Shown here: one piece after another, positions 1 through 8,881 of the stretch
Layout: each line of letters opens with the position of its first letter
Numbering within the stretch: position 1 is the first letter of the stretch
Assembly: GCA_017307505.1 (NCBI GenBank)
Contig: JAFKEE010000018.1
Span: 122,737 to 186,736 of the forward strand
Reading direction: 5' to 3'
DNA from: Acidobacteriota bacterium
GTDB lineage: Bacteria > Acidobacteriota > Terriglobia > Bryobacterales > Bryobacteraceae
Length of the DNA stretch: 64,000 nt
Translations under genes and position numbers: made by a program
Notes under the pieces: model-generated
Told to the model about the DNA's origin: nothing
Databases searched by the model: none
The model's input: only the letters and a program-made list of their open reading frames with translations

Positions 1-876
1 TCCAGCGGGTCGTCGGCCGGTTCCGCGGCTGCCACGGGCGCCGGGCTGGTGGGCTTCGCCATTGGAACCGAGACCCGCGGGTCGATTGTTTCGCCCAGCA
101 TCCGCTGCGGCACAGTGGGGCTGCGGCCGACGTATGGGCGTGTGCCGCGGACCGGTGCGATGGGCTTGAGCTGGACGATGGACAAGGTGGGGCCCATCTG
201 CCGGTCTGTGGAAGACTGCGCGCTGGTGCTGAATGCCATGTACGGACCCGATGGGCACGACCGCACGGTCACGGCGGCGCCGTTCCATTGGGAGCCAAGG
301 TTGCCGCTGAGCAAGTTGCGGATCGGAATCGCGCAGAAGTCGTTCGACCAGATGGCGGCCGGCGAGTCGAAGGACGTCTACCTGAAGGCGATCGAGGACC
401 TGAAGCAGGCCGGGGTGAAGATGACTCCGGTGGAGGTTCCGGACTCGATGGCCGGGGCGCTGGGGTTGATTCTGACCGCCGAAGCGGCAACCGCTTTTGA
501 CGACATTACCCGGGACGGCCGGGTGGGGCAGTTGAAAGGGCAGGCGCCGGGGGACTGGCCGAACACGTTCCGGACGGCGCGCCTGATCCCGGCGGTGGAG
601 TATCTGCGGGCGCAGCGGGCGAGGACGCTGCTGATGGAGCAGATGGAGAAGTTCTTTGCGGATTGGGACGTGGTGGTGTGCCCTCCGTTCTCGAGCCTGG
701 GCTCGACGAACCTGACGGGGCATCCGCAGGTCGTGGTCCCGTGCGGATTTGTGAAAGGAATGCCGCAAGGTTTGAGCTTCCTCGGCCGATTGTGGGAGGA
801 AGGGGCTCCGCTGCGGGTGGCCCTGGCGTATGAGCAGGCCACGAAATGGCACCTGCAAAGGCCGCCGCTGGTTTAG
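1..876 (+). CDS. Amidase (GatA-like amidase signature family), 5' end cut by window
   Basis: The reading frame is open from the first base and enters inside the amidase signature: the first codons give SSGSSAGSAAA, the Gly/Ser-rich loop that holds the cis-Ser. About 20 residues on, TRGSIVSPS supplies the nucleophilic-Ser region, followed by GLRPTYGRV, typical of the family. The catalytic Lys and the N-terminal part lie upstream of the window. Family members hydrolyse amide bonds, in GatA, indole-acetamide or aryl-acylamide substrates. The absence of visible gatB/gatC neighbours argues slightly for a stand-alone amidase, but the upstream context is unseen. The stop at 876 lies 14 bases before the next gene, so the two are probably co-transcribed. 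Confidence 0.85.
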   Translation, partial: SSGSSAGSAAATGAGLVGFAIGTETRGSIVSPSIRCGTVGLRPTYGRVPRTGAMGLSWTMDKVGPICRSVEDCALVLNAMYGPDGHDRTVTAAPFHWEPRLPLSKLRIGIAQKSFDQMAAGESKDVYLKAIEDLKQAGVKMTPVEVPDSMAGALGLILTAEAATAFDDITRDGRVGQLKGQAPGDWPNTFRTARLIPAVEYLRAQRARTLLMEQMEKFFADWDVVVCPPFSSLGSTNLTGHPQVVVPCGFVKGMPQGLSFLGRLWEEGAPLRVALAYEQATKWHLQRPPLV

Positions 877-890
877 ACAACAGGACAACG

Positions 891-2303
891 ATGCCTTTAC
901 TGTCGATTATTGTGCCCGTGTTCAACGAGGAGGAGTTTCTCGGGGCATTGCTGGGGCGTGTGCTTGCGGCGCCGCTGCCGGAAGGGTTGGATCGGGAAGT
1001 GGTGGTGGTGGACGACGGTTCGGATGACGGGTCGTGGGAGATCGCCACGAGGTTCGCCAACGACTATCCCGGCCGGGTGCGGGCGTTTCGTCACACGAAG
1101 AACCGGGGTAAAGGGGCGGCCGTACGGACCGGGCTGGAGCACGTCTTGGGCGACTATACCGTGGTCCAGGATGCCGATCTGGAGTACGATCCACGGGAGT
1201 ACGCCAAACTGCTGTCTCCGCTGCTGGACGGAAAAGCGGACGTGGTCTATGGAACACGTTTCGCGGTTGGGAACGAGCGCCGCGTGCTCTACTTCTGGCA
1301 CTCTCTGGCGAACTGGTTTCTCACCAATACGGTGAATCTGTTCAGTGATCTGAACCTGACCGATGTCTGGACGTGCTACAAAGTCTTCCGCACCTCGTTG
1401 ATCAAGAGCATTCCGCTGCGCAGCGACGGTTTCGGCTTCGAGCCGGAGGTGACCATCAAGCTCTCGCAGCGGCAGGTGCACATCTACGAGACTCCGATCA
1501 GCTATCACGGGCGCACTTACGAAGAGGGCAAGAAGATCGGGAAGTGGGACGCGGTGATCGCGCTGCTGACAGTGCTGCGGTTTGCGTTTCTGCGCGACAT
1601 TTACACGGAGTCGGGCCCGGAGATTCTGGATACGCTTTCGGGCGCCATGCGGTTCAACCGCTGGATGGCGGACACGATTCGGCCCTACGTCGGGCAGCGG
1701 GTCCTGGAGATCGGCGCGGGGATCGGGAATCTGTCACGTTGCCTGGCCCCGAGGCGTGAACTGTACCTGGCGTCGGATATCGATGAGGAACATCTGGCGC
1801 GGCTGCGGTCGCGGTTGTCGCACCGGCCCAACTTCCGGGCGGTGACCTGCAACCTGAGTCATCCGCCCGATTTCGACGAGCTGGAGAATCAGGTGGACAC
1901 GATTGTCTGCCTGAACGTGCTCGAGCACGTCGAGGACGACCGGACAGGACTTTTGAACATGCACCGGGCGCTGATGCCGGAGGGGCGGGCGATTGTTCTG
2001 GTGCCCGAGGGAATGTCAGTCTACGGGGAACTGGATCGCGTGCTGGGGCACTTTCGCCGCTACTCGGAGCCCGAGCTGCGCGAGAAGGTGCTGGCGGCGG
2101 GCTTCGAGATCGAGACGCTGTTCGGGTTTAACCGGCCCACTCGGCCGGGGTGGTGGCTCAACGGACGGATTCTGCGCAAGCGCAGCTTTTCCCGGTTCCA
2201 GCTGGCGATCTTCGATCGCCTGGTGTGGTTGTGGAGGCGGATCGACGGATGGCTGCCGTGGCCGCCGACTTCGCTGATTGTGGTGGCACGGAAGCCGCGT
2301 TGA
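891..2303 (+). CDS. Glycosyltransferase family 2 fused to a class I SAM-dependent methyltransferase
   Basis: 470 aa from the ATG at 891, chosen because AGGA lies six bases upstream and the GT2 fold starts at once (LSIIVPVFNEEE). Residues 1-230 are a DPM1/polyprenyl-phosphate-sugar-synthase-like GT2 domain with VVVDDGSDDGS, the NRGKGAAVRTG loop and the metal-binding QDADLEYDP. Residues about 255-420 are a Rossmann methyltransferase with VLEIGAGIGNLS (SAM motif I) and CLNVLEHVEDD. A hydrophobic, basic C-terminal segment ends the protein. The fusion suggests a sugar is transferred and a product methylated in one pathway, perhaps on a polyprenyl-linked glycan; the substrate is unknown. Confidence 0.85.
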   Translation: MPLLSIIVPVFNEEEFLGALLGRVLAAPLPEGLDREVVVVDDGSDDGSWEIATRFANDYPGRVRAFRHTKNRGKGAAVRTGLEHVLGDYTVVQDADLEYDPREYAKLLSPLLDGKADVVYGTRFAVGNERRVLYFWHSLANWFLTNTVNLFSDLNLTDVWTCYKVFRTSLIKSIPLRSDGFGFEPEVTIKLSQRQVHIYETPISYHGRTYEEGKKIGKWDAVIALLTVLRFAFLRDIYTESGPEILDTLSGAMRFNRWMADTIRPYVGQRVLEIGAGIGNLSRCLAPRRELYLASDIDEEHLARLRSRLSHRPNFRAVTCNLSHPPDFDELENQVDTIVCLNVLEHVEDDRTGLLNMHRALMPEGRAIVLVPEGMSVYGELDRVLGHFRRYSEPELREKVLAAGFEIETLFGFNRPTRPGWWLNGRILRKRSFSRFQLAIFDRLVWLWRRIDGWLPWPPTSLIVVARKPR

Positions 2304-2312
2304 GGCGCGGCT
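2293..2312. terminator. Short GC hairpin between convergent genes
   Basis: AGCCGCG and CGCGGCT form a perfect 7-bp stem with a 6-base loop, overlapping the stop codon of the glycosyltransferase and preceding the convergent dnaJ end. There is no T tract, so it is only a candidate two-way terminator. Confidence 0.35.
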
Positions 2313-2319
2313 CCGGTTA

Positions 2320-3444
2320 CTACATCAGGTAGTCTTTGAGCTTGTCGAGGATGCTTTTCTCTTCGGGCTCGTTCTCGGCGGGCAGGGTTTCGCGCAGTTG
2401 TTCCAGGAGCTTGCGTTGTTCGCGCGTGAGCTTGCGGGGCGTGCGCACTTCGACGTGAACGATGAGGTCGCCGCGGCCGCCGCCGTTGACGAACGGCACG
2501 CCTTTGCCGCGAAGGCGGAGAGTCTCGCCGCTCTGCAGGCCCTCCGGCACCTTCATGCTTTCCAGACCCTCAAAGGTGAGGACGTGGATCTCCGTGCCTA
2601 GGGCAGCCTGGGCGAAGTTGACGGGCACCGTGCAGTGGAGGTCGTATTCCTTGCGCTCGAAAACGGGATGGGCCTTCACGGTGAGGAAGACGTAGAGATC
2701 GCCTGCCGGGCCGCCGTTTGCTCCGGGTTGGCCCTCGCCGCTGACCCGCATCTTCATGCCGGTGTCGACGCCGGCCGGGATCTTGACCTTGAGTTTCTTG
2801 GAGGTCTGAATGTAAGCTTCGCCCTTGCACTGGCGGCAGGGTCGGCGCAGGATCTTGCCGGAGCCACCGCACTGGCCGCAGCCCTTGCGGATGGAGAGAA
2901 AGCCCTGTTGGTAGAAAACTTCGCCACGGCCGCGGCAGACGCTGCAGGTGGTCCAGCCGTCTTCGCTCTCGGCGCCTGTGCCTTTGCAGGACTGGCAGGC
3001 TTCCAGGCGCGGCACCTGGATTTCCGCTTCCAGGCCGCGGATGGAGTCTTCGAACGAGATTTCGAGGTCGTAGCGGACATCGTCGCCGCGCTGGGCTCGA
3101 TTGCGGCGGCGTCCGCCGCCTCCGCCGAAGAGGTCGCCGAAGCCGAAGAAGTCGCCGAAGATATCGGCGAAATCGGAGAAGGCGTCGGGATTGAACCCCT
3201 GTTGACCGGCGCCGCTGACGCCCTGGTGGCCGTAAGTATCGTACGTGCGCTTCTTGTCGGGATCGCTGAGGACGCTATAGGCCTCGGCGGCCTCCTTAAA
3301 CTTCTCCTCTGCTTCGCCGTTGCCGGGATTACGGTCAGGGTGGTACTTCAGCGCGAGTTTCCGATAAGCGCTCTTCAGCTCCTGATCGCTGGCGCTTCGC
3401 TCGATACCCAGAATCTCGTAATAATCGCGCTTGCTCACGTTCAA
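2320..3444 (-). CDS. dnaJ: Molecular chaperone DnaJ
   Basis: 374 aa, full length for a type I DnaJ. The J domain (1-70) has YHPDRNPG with the HPD triad at about 35-37 that stimulates DnaK ATPase. A Gly/Phe-rich linker (about 75-115) follows. The zinc region has four CxxCxGxG-type repeats ([32 protein letters not shown]; the last is slightly degenerate). The C-terminal substrate-binding domains end near residue 350. The ATG overlaps the grpE stop by four bases (ATGA), so it is translationally coupled as the last gene of hrcA-grpE-dnaJ. dnaK is not in the window. Confidence 0.98.
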   Translation of the reverse strand: MNVSKRDYYEILGIERSASDQELKSAYRKLALKYHPDRNPGNGEAEEKFKEAAEAYSVLSDPDKKRTYDTYGHQGVSGAGQQGFNPDAFSDFADIFGDFFGFGDLFGGGGGRRRNRAQRGDDVRYDLEISFEDSIRGLEAEIQVPRLEACQSCKGTGAESEDGWTTCSVCRGRGEVFYQQGFLSIRKGCGQCGGSGKILRRPCRQCKGEAYIQTSKKLKVKIPAGVDTGMKMRVSGEGQPGANGGPAGDLYVFLTVKAHPVFERKEYDLHCTVPVNFAQAALGTEIHVLTFEGLESMKVPEGLQSGETLRLRGKGVPFVNGGGRGDLIVHVEVRTPRKLTREQRKLLEQLRETLPAENEPEEKSILDKLKDYLM

Positions 3445-3995
3445 CCCTTCACCGCAACTTTCACCATCGCCGCGCGTAGCAGGCGGCTCTTGAAAATATA
3501 CCCGCGCTGGTATTCAGCCACCACGGTATCCACCTCGACGTCAGGCGATTCACAGCGGTCGATGGCGAAGTGAATATTCGGGTCGAAGGGTTTGCCCTCG
3601 GCCTCAATTGGTTCCAGCCCGAGTTTGCGCATGGCGTCGGACATTCGCTGGTAGATGAGGGCCATCCCGCGAGCGTATTCCGAGTCAGCCACTTCCATCT
3701 TCTGGGCGCGCTCGAAGTCGTCCAGAATCGGCAGCAGCGCCTTGAGAGCGTCATACGAGCCATATTCGACGGCTTCGCACTTTTCCCGCTCAGTACGCTT
3801 CCGGAAATTGTCGAATTCCGCCGCCAGCCGTAGCAGGCGTGCGTTCAATTCGGCCTTTTCTTTTTCCAGTTGATCGCGTTGCGCGGCCAGGGCTTCCAGC
3901 TGTGCAGAGGCGTCACTAATGGCTGCCACATCCTCGCCTTCGGGTGTGGGCAGAGCCTCGGCGTTGGTCGTGTCTTTCTCCATCTTTTCTTCCAA
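3441..3995 (-). CDS. grpE: Nucleotide exchange factor GrpE
   Basis: 184 aa. An acidic, flexible N-terminus (to about 30) leads into a long coiled coil (about 30-85, with [20 protein letters not shown]-like heptads), then the beta-rich domain that docks on DnaK. GrpE releases ADP from DnaK. It sits between hrcA (26-base gap) and dnaJ (4-base overlap) on the same strand, the conserved heat-shock operon order. Confidence 0.97.
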   Translation of the reverse strand: MEEKMEKDTTNAEALPTPEGEDVAAISDASAQLEALAAQRDQLEKEKAELNARLLRLAAEFDNFRKRTEREKCEAVEYGSYDALKALLPILDDFERAQKMEVADSEYARGMALIYQRMSDAMRKLGLEPIEAEGKPFDPNIHFAIDRCESPDVEVDTVVAEYQRGYIFKSRLLRAAMVKVAVKG

Positions 3996-4021
3996 GTTTT
4001 AGGGTAACAGGCGTCTAACGT

Positions 4022-5044
4022 CTATTGTGGCAGAGTTTTCAAAACCAGCCCGACGTGCGTTACAGCAGCGAGCACGCGGGGATAGTTCATCCGCATGGGA
4101 CCCAGCACGGCCATTTTCGTCTGCAGGCCGCCGGGCATCTCCACAGTGATTCCAATGAGGGAAAAGTCGCGCATCGCCGGATGAGCGTCCCCTAATCCAA
4201 TCTGGACCTGAATGCCATCATTGCTGTCGGCCAGGAACTGGTCCAGCAGTTCCATGAGCCGTTTCTTCTCCTCCAGGGCGCGGAACAGATCGCGAAGCCG
4301 CTCCTTGGTGAGGTGCAGGTCAATTCCTACCAGGTTGGATGCCCCCTCCAGGTAGACCTGGGGCACTACGCCGATCTGCAACAGGCCCTGCGAGTAAAGC
4401 ACGGTGAGCTTGCGCAGGAGCGAGTCGTACGTAGCCCGCTCTTCCAGCAGCCGGCGGCCGAGTTCGCGGCGGATCTCCTGCAGGCTCCAGCCTCCGAATT
4501 CCTGATTCACGTAGTTACGAATGGAATTGAGTTCGTCCGGCGAGACGGGTTCCGTCAGGTGGGCCACCTGATTGCGCACAAAACCATCGCGGGTGACGAC
4601 CACCATCAGCACGCGAAACTCAGACAAGGGAACGAGTTCCAGGTGATCGAGGCATTGGCTGATGGCAGGAATGGCGGCGACGATGCCCACGTTCCGGGTA
4701 AGTTCGGTGAGCAGGTGGGAGCTGTGTTCCGCGCGCTCTTCCAGACTGTTTCGCTGGACCAGTTCTTCCCGCAGGCGGTCAAGATTCGTGCCAGGCACGC
4801 GGGCGGCCGCGATGCCCTGGGCGAAGTGCTTGAAGGCCAGTGGTGTAGGCACGCGCCCGGCGGAAGTGTGTGGCTGGTCGAGATAACCGAGGTCCGCCAG
4901 GTCGGCCATGATGTTGCGGATGGTGGCGGCACTCAGGTTGTCTTTACGCAGCCTCGCGATGCTGCGGGAAGCAACAGGTTCTCCGGTCTCGATGTACATC
5001 TGCACGATGGAGTGCAGCACTTCGATTGTTCGAGGAGACAACAT
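4022..5044 (-). CDS. hrcA: Heat-inducible transcription repressor HrcA
   Basis: 340 aa, the usual HrcA length. The N-terminal winged helix (1-80) contains the conserved YIETGEPVASRSIA and SAATIRNIMADL; the GAF-like domain follows, ending in MRMNYPRVLAAV. HrcA represses chaperone operons by binding CIRCE (TTAGCACTC-N9-GAGTGCTAA). I searched the 100 bases around the start for CIRCE and found none, so autoregulation may use a diverged site or the operator may lie elsewhere. The start region shares a palindromic -10 box with the divergent sulfatase gene. Confidence 0.97.
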   Translation of the reverse strand: MLSPRTIEVLHSIVQMYIETGEPVASRSIARLRKDNLSAATIRNIMADLADLGYLDQPHTSAGRVPTPLAFKHFAQGIAAARVPGTNLDRLREELVQRNSLEERAEHSSHLLTELTRNVGIVAAIPAISQCLDHLELVPLSEFRVLMVVVTRDGFVRNQVAHLTEPVSPDELNSIRNYVNQEFGGWSLQEIRRELGRRLLEERATYDSLLRKLTVLYSQGLLQIGVVPQVYLEGASNLVGIDLHLTKERLRDLFRALEEKKRLMELLDQFLADSNDGIQVQIGLGDAHPAMRDFSLIGITVEMPGGLQTKMAVLGPMRMNYPRVLAAVTHVGLVLKTLPQ

Positions 5045-5058
5045 ACCCCTATCACCAG

Positions 5059-5066
5059 ATTATAAT
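5059..5066. promoter_or_regulatory. Self-complementary -10 box shared by hrcA and the sulfatase gene
   Basis: ATTATAAT reads TATAAT on both strands. On the plus strand TATAAT (5061-5066) ends seven bases before the sulfatase GTG at 5074, with no Shine-Dalgarno sequence, suggesting a leaderless message. On the minus strand TATAAT (5064-5059) lies 14 bases before the hrcA ATG, with a purine-rich GATAGGGG in between. No convincing -35 element is seen on either side. Confidence 0.5.
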
Positions 5067-5073
5067 CACGACT

Positions 5074-6567
5074 GTGCTGACGCGAAGGGCCTTTGCGGCG
5101 GGAATTGCACCGGCGATCATCACCCGGGGCCAGTCGACAAGGCGGCCCAATCTGCTGTTTCTGATGGCAGACGACCATGCCGCCTACGTCATGGGTTGCG
5201 ACGGCAACCGGCAGGCACTGACACCGAATCTGGACCAACTGGCATCCGAGGGAGTCCGCTTCGCGGCCCACTACTGTAATTCTCCCGTATGTACGCCGTC
5301 GCGGCAATCTCTGTTGACGGGGCAAATGCCGCATTCGGCCGGGGTGACCGTGCTGAGTACGCCGCTCGCGGCGGATAAACCTACGTTGGCCAGGCAGTTA
5401 CGCACCGTTGGCTACCAGACGGCTGTGTTCGGAAAGATGCATTTCAACCGCGCTGCCGTGCCCGGCCTCCACGGGTTCGATCTGGTGGCGACGGAAGATG
5501 TGATCCAGCGCGAGTGGCAGCGGACGGTGCACCCGGCTCCTCTGCCGGAAGGCACCCGGACGAAGCAGCTTCCCTGGCGGCCGTTCCAGACTCCGGCCCG
5601 CGAGTGGCTGAACGCGGCCAAGCTTCCTTTTCCCCGGCACGATGCGGAGATGAAGGGGACTTTCATCGTCAACCAGGCCATCCAGTACCTGGAAGAGAAC
5701 GCGAACCGGCAGTTTGCCTGCTGGGTGAGCCTGATGGAGCCGCACTCGCCCTTCGACTTCCCGGTGGAGGACGCCGGCGTGATGGACCCCAGGTCGTTCG
5801 TGGTGCCGGCGGTGGGTCCGCGGGATGGCGGCCAGATTCCGCTCATCTTTCGCGACCTGTCGGCTGAGGAGAAGCAGGGGATTGCGGCGGCCTATTACAC
5901 CTCGGCCCATTTTCTTGACCGGAACATGGGGCGGGTGCTCAAGAAACTGAAGGAGTTGCGGCTGGACGAGAATACGCTCGTGGTCTACACGGCGGATCAT
6001 GGCTACGACTTGGGGCAGCATGGGCGGTTCGAGAAGCATTGCGGTTACGATCCGGCGCTGCGCGTACCCCTCATCCTGCGGCATCCGGGACGGATCCGGC
6101 CCCGGGTGGTGAAGGAACTCACTGAACATCTGGACTTGGGGCCGACGCTGCTGGAGCATCTGGATGCGCCGCCGCTGTCCGTGCAGCACGGCCAGTCACT
6201 CTACAAGGGCCGGAAATTGATCGTCAGCGAGTACCTAGAAAACGAAGAAGTGTTTGTACGAACCGTTCGGTGGAAGATGATATACGGCAGCGGGCGGCGG
6301 GCCCGGACCGACGGTTATGTTACGGACAACCCGACGCCGGGGCGCAGTACCCGCCTGTTTGACCTCGCCTCGGATCCAGGCGAGTTCCAGGATGTGGCAC
6401 GCGCCGATCCGAAACAGGCCGAGGCGCTCAAGAAAGCCGCGCTGCAGCGGTTCCGAGAGACGCATCCGGAGGCGGCCGACGAGCCGTCACAGGCAGGCCT
6501 GGACGATCTGCTGGATTTCTACCTGACGCCGAGGGACGCTAAGCCTGCACCACCGCGGCCTGCTTGA
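5074..6567 (+). CDS. Tat-exported sulfatase (alkaline-phosphatase superfamily, Cys-type)
   Basis: 497 aa from a GTG at 5074. The frame is open further upstream into hrcA, but this start gives a twin-arginine signal at once (MLTRRAFAAGIAPAI). The mature part begins with RRPNLLFLMADDHAAY (metal-binding DD at 33-34) and has CTPSRQSLLTG (Cys73), the CxPSR motif in which Cys is oxidised to formylglycine by a maturase. Later motifs YTADHGYDLGQHG and KHCGYDPALRVPLI complete the metal and sulfate site. Probably releases sulfate from sulfated glycans or other esters in the periplasm. No maturase is visible here. The end overlaps the convergent next gene by 29 bases. Confidence 0.9.
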   Translation: MLTRRAFAAGIAPAIITRGQSTRRPNLLFLMADDHAAYVMGCDGNRQALTPNLDQLASEGVRFAAHYCNSPVCTPSRQSLLTGQMPHSAGVTVLSTPLAADKPTLARQLRTVGYQTAVFGKMHFNRAAVPGLHGFDLVATEDVIQREWQRTVHPAPLPEGTRTKQLPWRPFQTPAREWLNAAKLPFPRHDAEMKGTFIVNQAIQYLEENANRQFACWVSLMEPHSPFDFPVEDAGVMDPRSFVVPAVGPRDGGQIPLIFRDLSAEEKQGIAAAYYTSAHFLDRNMGRVLKKLKELRLDENTLVVYTADHGYDLGQHGRFEKHCGYDPALRVPLILRHPGRIRPRVVKELTEHLDLGPTLLEHLDAPPLSVQHGQSLYKGRKLIVSEYLENEEVFVRTVRWKMIYGSGRRARTDGYVTDNPTPGRSTRLFDLASDPGEFQDVARADPKQAEALKKAALQRFRETHPEAADEPSQAGLDDLLDFYLTPRDAKPAPPRPA

Positions 6568-6937
6568 ACATGGCCTCGGTTTCCGGTTTGAGCAGGACCC
6601 AGAAACCATAGAGGGAGACCGCCGTACCGAACGGGAAGTGCAGCAGGTTGACTGCGGCAAGCACCAAGCCAAGGATGCGAGCCCACGGGCGCGTGTAGTA
6701 GAGGCCGAAGCCTAACACCAGGCAGGGCAACGACATCACGAGAATCAGCGTGATGATGATGGTGGAGATCAGCTGGATCAGACCCACCGGGATGGTGTTT
6801 GCTTCGTCGACCACCGCGGCCAGGAAGAGGTGCAGGAATGACGCTCCGGCGAACGTGAATACAGCGGCGAGTACCCCGATGGCGCCCAACACGATGTTGA
6901 ACCACGCGAGTATCCTGACATGGGTTGCTAAGGGCAA
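6539..6937 (-). CDS. Small four-helix membrane protein, function unknown
   Basis: 132 aa with four hydrophobic segments at about 8-30, 45-68, 72-92 and 93-113, a short charged loop (YTRPWAR) and no recognised catalytic motif. The layout resembles small DUF-type membrane proteins that recur in Acidobacteria. Its 3' end overlaps the sulfatase stop on the other strand, which is unusual but tolerable. A purine-rich stretch (GAGGAGGATCC on the minus strand) precedes the ATG and would serve as Shine-Dalgarno. Confidence 0.7.
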   Translation of the reverse strand: MPLATHVRILAWFNIVLGAIGVLAAVFTFAGASFLHLFLAAVVDEANTIPVGLIQLISTIIITLILVMSLPCLVLGFGLYYTRPWARILGLVLAAVNLLHFPFGTAVSLYGFWVLLKPETEAMFKQAAVVQA

Positions 6938-7270
6938 AGCGGATCCTCCTCGGAGACTACACTGACCATCTTACGACTGCAGGTGCTTAGCAGTGCCCCC
7001 AATGTATGCCCTAATACTGCGGGATAAATGTACCAGTGGGGTGGAGCGTCACGCGGCCTGTTGTCGGGTCCTAGGAAATCCGGACCAGACTGTTAAGGAC
7101 AATTCTGAAAGAACAGAATGACGTCCTTTGATGTAAAATGTTGAAGTTGCGAGTAATTGCTGAATCGTCCAGACCCTGCCGTCCGCAGGTGCAGCGTGTG
7201 TACCGCCCGCACCGGCGTCCTTCGATGAGTCGCAACGGCAATCGCGGTTAACGGGAGCGGGCGTAAACCT
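6938..7270. other. Intergenic region between divergent genes, with an imperfect hairpin
   Basis: 333 bases with no credible gene. At 7095-7128 there is a two-part stem: AAGGAC/GTCCTT outside and ATTCTG/CAGAAT inside, with a small internal loop and an AAAGAA apex. It lies about 145 bases before the GT2 gene and could be a 5' leader structure or a protein-binding site. I saw no match to a c-di-GMP riboswitch that I could defend, although the downstream gene is of the cellulose-synthase type. Confidence 0.4.
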
Positions 7271-8881
7271 ATGGATTTAATTGGTTCGCTGGCACTTTTC
7301 CTAGCCCCTTCAAAGGTAGATCGCTGGACCCGGGCGCTGACCGACAACACGTTCTCGGGCATCCACCAACTCAGCTGGTTCGACTGGCTGCTGCTGGTGC
7401 CGTACTTCACACTCCTGACCATTCTGGCCATCTATGGTGCCCACCGCTATGCCGTGGTGCGTGGCTATCTAAAGTACAAGCACCGTGTTCCGCAGGTTCC
7501 TGAGAAGAAGTTTGAGACTCTGCCCCGGGTGACGGTTCAACTGCCGCTCTTCAATGAGCGGAACGTGGTGGACCAGTTGCTGGAATCTGTACTCAAGCTG
7601 CGGTATCCGAAGGAACTGCTGGAGATTCAGGTCCTGGACGATTCCACCGACGACACGCATCCTTACACGGAAGCACTCGTGGCGCGGTTGAAGGCGCAGG
7701 GCCATCCCATCGAGTACATTCACCGGACCGACCGGACCGGGTTCAAGGCGGGCGCGCTGCAGGCCGGCATGGCCCAGGCGCAGGGTGAGTTCATGGCAGT
7801 GTTCGACGCCGACTTCATCCCGCCGGAAGATTTCCTCGAGAAGACCATCCACTTCTTCTCCGACCCCCAAATCGGGGTCGTTCAGACGCGTTGGACCTAC
7901 CTGAACCGTGATTTCAGCCTGTTGACGGAAGTCCAGGCGCTGATGCTGGACGGCCACTTCGCCCTGGAACATGTGGCCCGGTTCGGCCAGGGACTGTTTT
8001 TCAACTTCAACGGAACGGCGGGCATTCTGCGCCGGGCCATGATCAACGATGCTGGCGGCTGGCAGCACGACACTCTGACGGAAGACTCGGACCTGAGCTA
8101 CCGTGCGCAGCTCAACGGCTGGCGTTTCATCTACTTACCGTGGATCGAGTGCCCCAGTGAGTTGCCGGTGGATACTTACGGCTTCCAGGTGCAGCAGCAG
8201 CGCTGGGCCAAGGGGTTGACCCAGGTTGCTCTCAAACTGCTGCCTGCGATCTTCCGGGCTAAGATTGGCTGGCGTGAAAAGGCGGAGGCCTGGTTCCATC
8301 TAACCCCGAACCTGAGCTACCCGCTGATGGTGATCGTTTCGGCACTGATGCTGCCGGTGATGATCGTACGGTTCTACATTGGCTGGGGCCAGATGGTTCT
8401 GATAGATGCTCCGCTGATCGTCTGCTCCTTCTGGTCTGTGGTCACCTTCTATCTTTTGGCCGAGCACGAGTTGTACCCCAACAATTGGAAACGAGCGATT
8501 TTCATCCTCCCGTTCCTGCTGGCCATGGGCGTCGCGCTGACAATCTCGAACACCAAGGCGGTGATCGAGGCGCTGATGGGTAAGCAATCTGCGTTTGTAC
8601 GGACACCCAAGTATGCGCCCAAGGCTGCGGGCTCGCAGGGCGCCACAGCTTACAAGCGGAAGTCGGGGTGGCTGCCTTTGGCCGAAATCGGCATGGGTTG
8701 CTTCTTCCTTTTCATGGCTTTGTACTGCATTGAAGTTATGAACTTCTTTGCTCTTCCTTTCCTGATGATCTTCGTCAGCGGGTATTTCTGGGCAGGCTTC
8801 TCCACTCTGTGGCAGGAGCACCAGGCCCGGCTCCGTTATGAACGGGACTCCGCAAAGGTCGAAGTCGAGGCCGTAAGCTAA
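7271..8881 (+). CDS. Membrane-embedded processive-type glycosyltransferase family 2 (cellulose-synthase-like)
   Basis: 536 aa. Hydrophobic N-terminal segment (about 35-60), then a GT2 catalytic domain with LPLFNERNVV, VLDDSTDD, the FDADFIPP metal site, TEDSDLSYR and QQQRWAKG, the Q(Q/R)xRW motif of cellulose and mannan synthases. Four or more transmembrane helices follow (about 345-500). Such enzymes polymerise beta-linked sugars and extrude them; glucomannan (CslA-type) or cellulose-like products are equally possible. No PilZ domain and no BcsB/BcsC neighbour are present, so it is not a standard bcs operon. A weak GGGAG lies 18 bases upstream of the ATG. Confidence 0.85.
   Translation: MDLIGSLALFLAPSKVDRWTRALTDNTFSGIHQLSWFDWLLLVPYFTLLTILAIYGAHRYAVVRGYLKYKHRVPQVPEKKFETLPRVTVQLPLFNERNVVDQLLESVLKLRYPKELLEIQVLDDSTDDTHPYTEALVARLKAQGHPIEYIHRTDRTGFKAGALQAGMAQAQGEFMAVFDADFIPPEDFLEKTIHFFSDPQIGVVQTRWTYLNRDFSLLTEVQALMLDGHFALEHVARFGQGLFFNFNGTAGILRRAMINDAGGWQHDTLTEDSDLSYRAQLNGWRFIYLPWIECPSELPVDTYGFQVQQQRWAKGLTQVALKLLPAIFRAKIGWREKAEAWFHLTPNLSYPLMVIVSALMLPVMIVRFYIGWGQMVLIDAPLIVCSFWSVVTFYLLAEHELYPNNWKRAIFILPFLLAMGVALTISNTKAVIEALMGKQSAFVRTPKYAPKAAGSQGATAYKRKSGWLPLAEIGMGCFFLFMALYCIEVMNFFALPFLMIFVSGYFWAGFSTLWQEHQARLRYERDSAKVEVEAVS

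Noticed and set aside
4990-5110. CIRCE element of hrcA
   Set aside because: No TTAGCACTC-N9-GAGTGCTAA or close variant. The GAGTGCAGCACTTC run at about 5010-5023 lies within hrcA and lacks the 9-base spacer.
7210-7270. c-di-GMP riboswitch before the cellulose-synthase-like gene
   Set aside because: Some GCGGTTAACGGG-like pieces recall GEMM, but the conserved core and stems could not be built.
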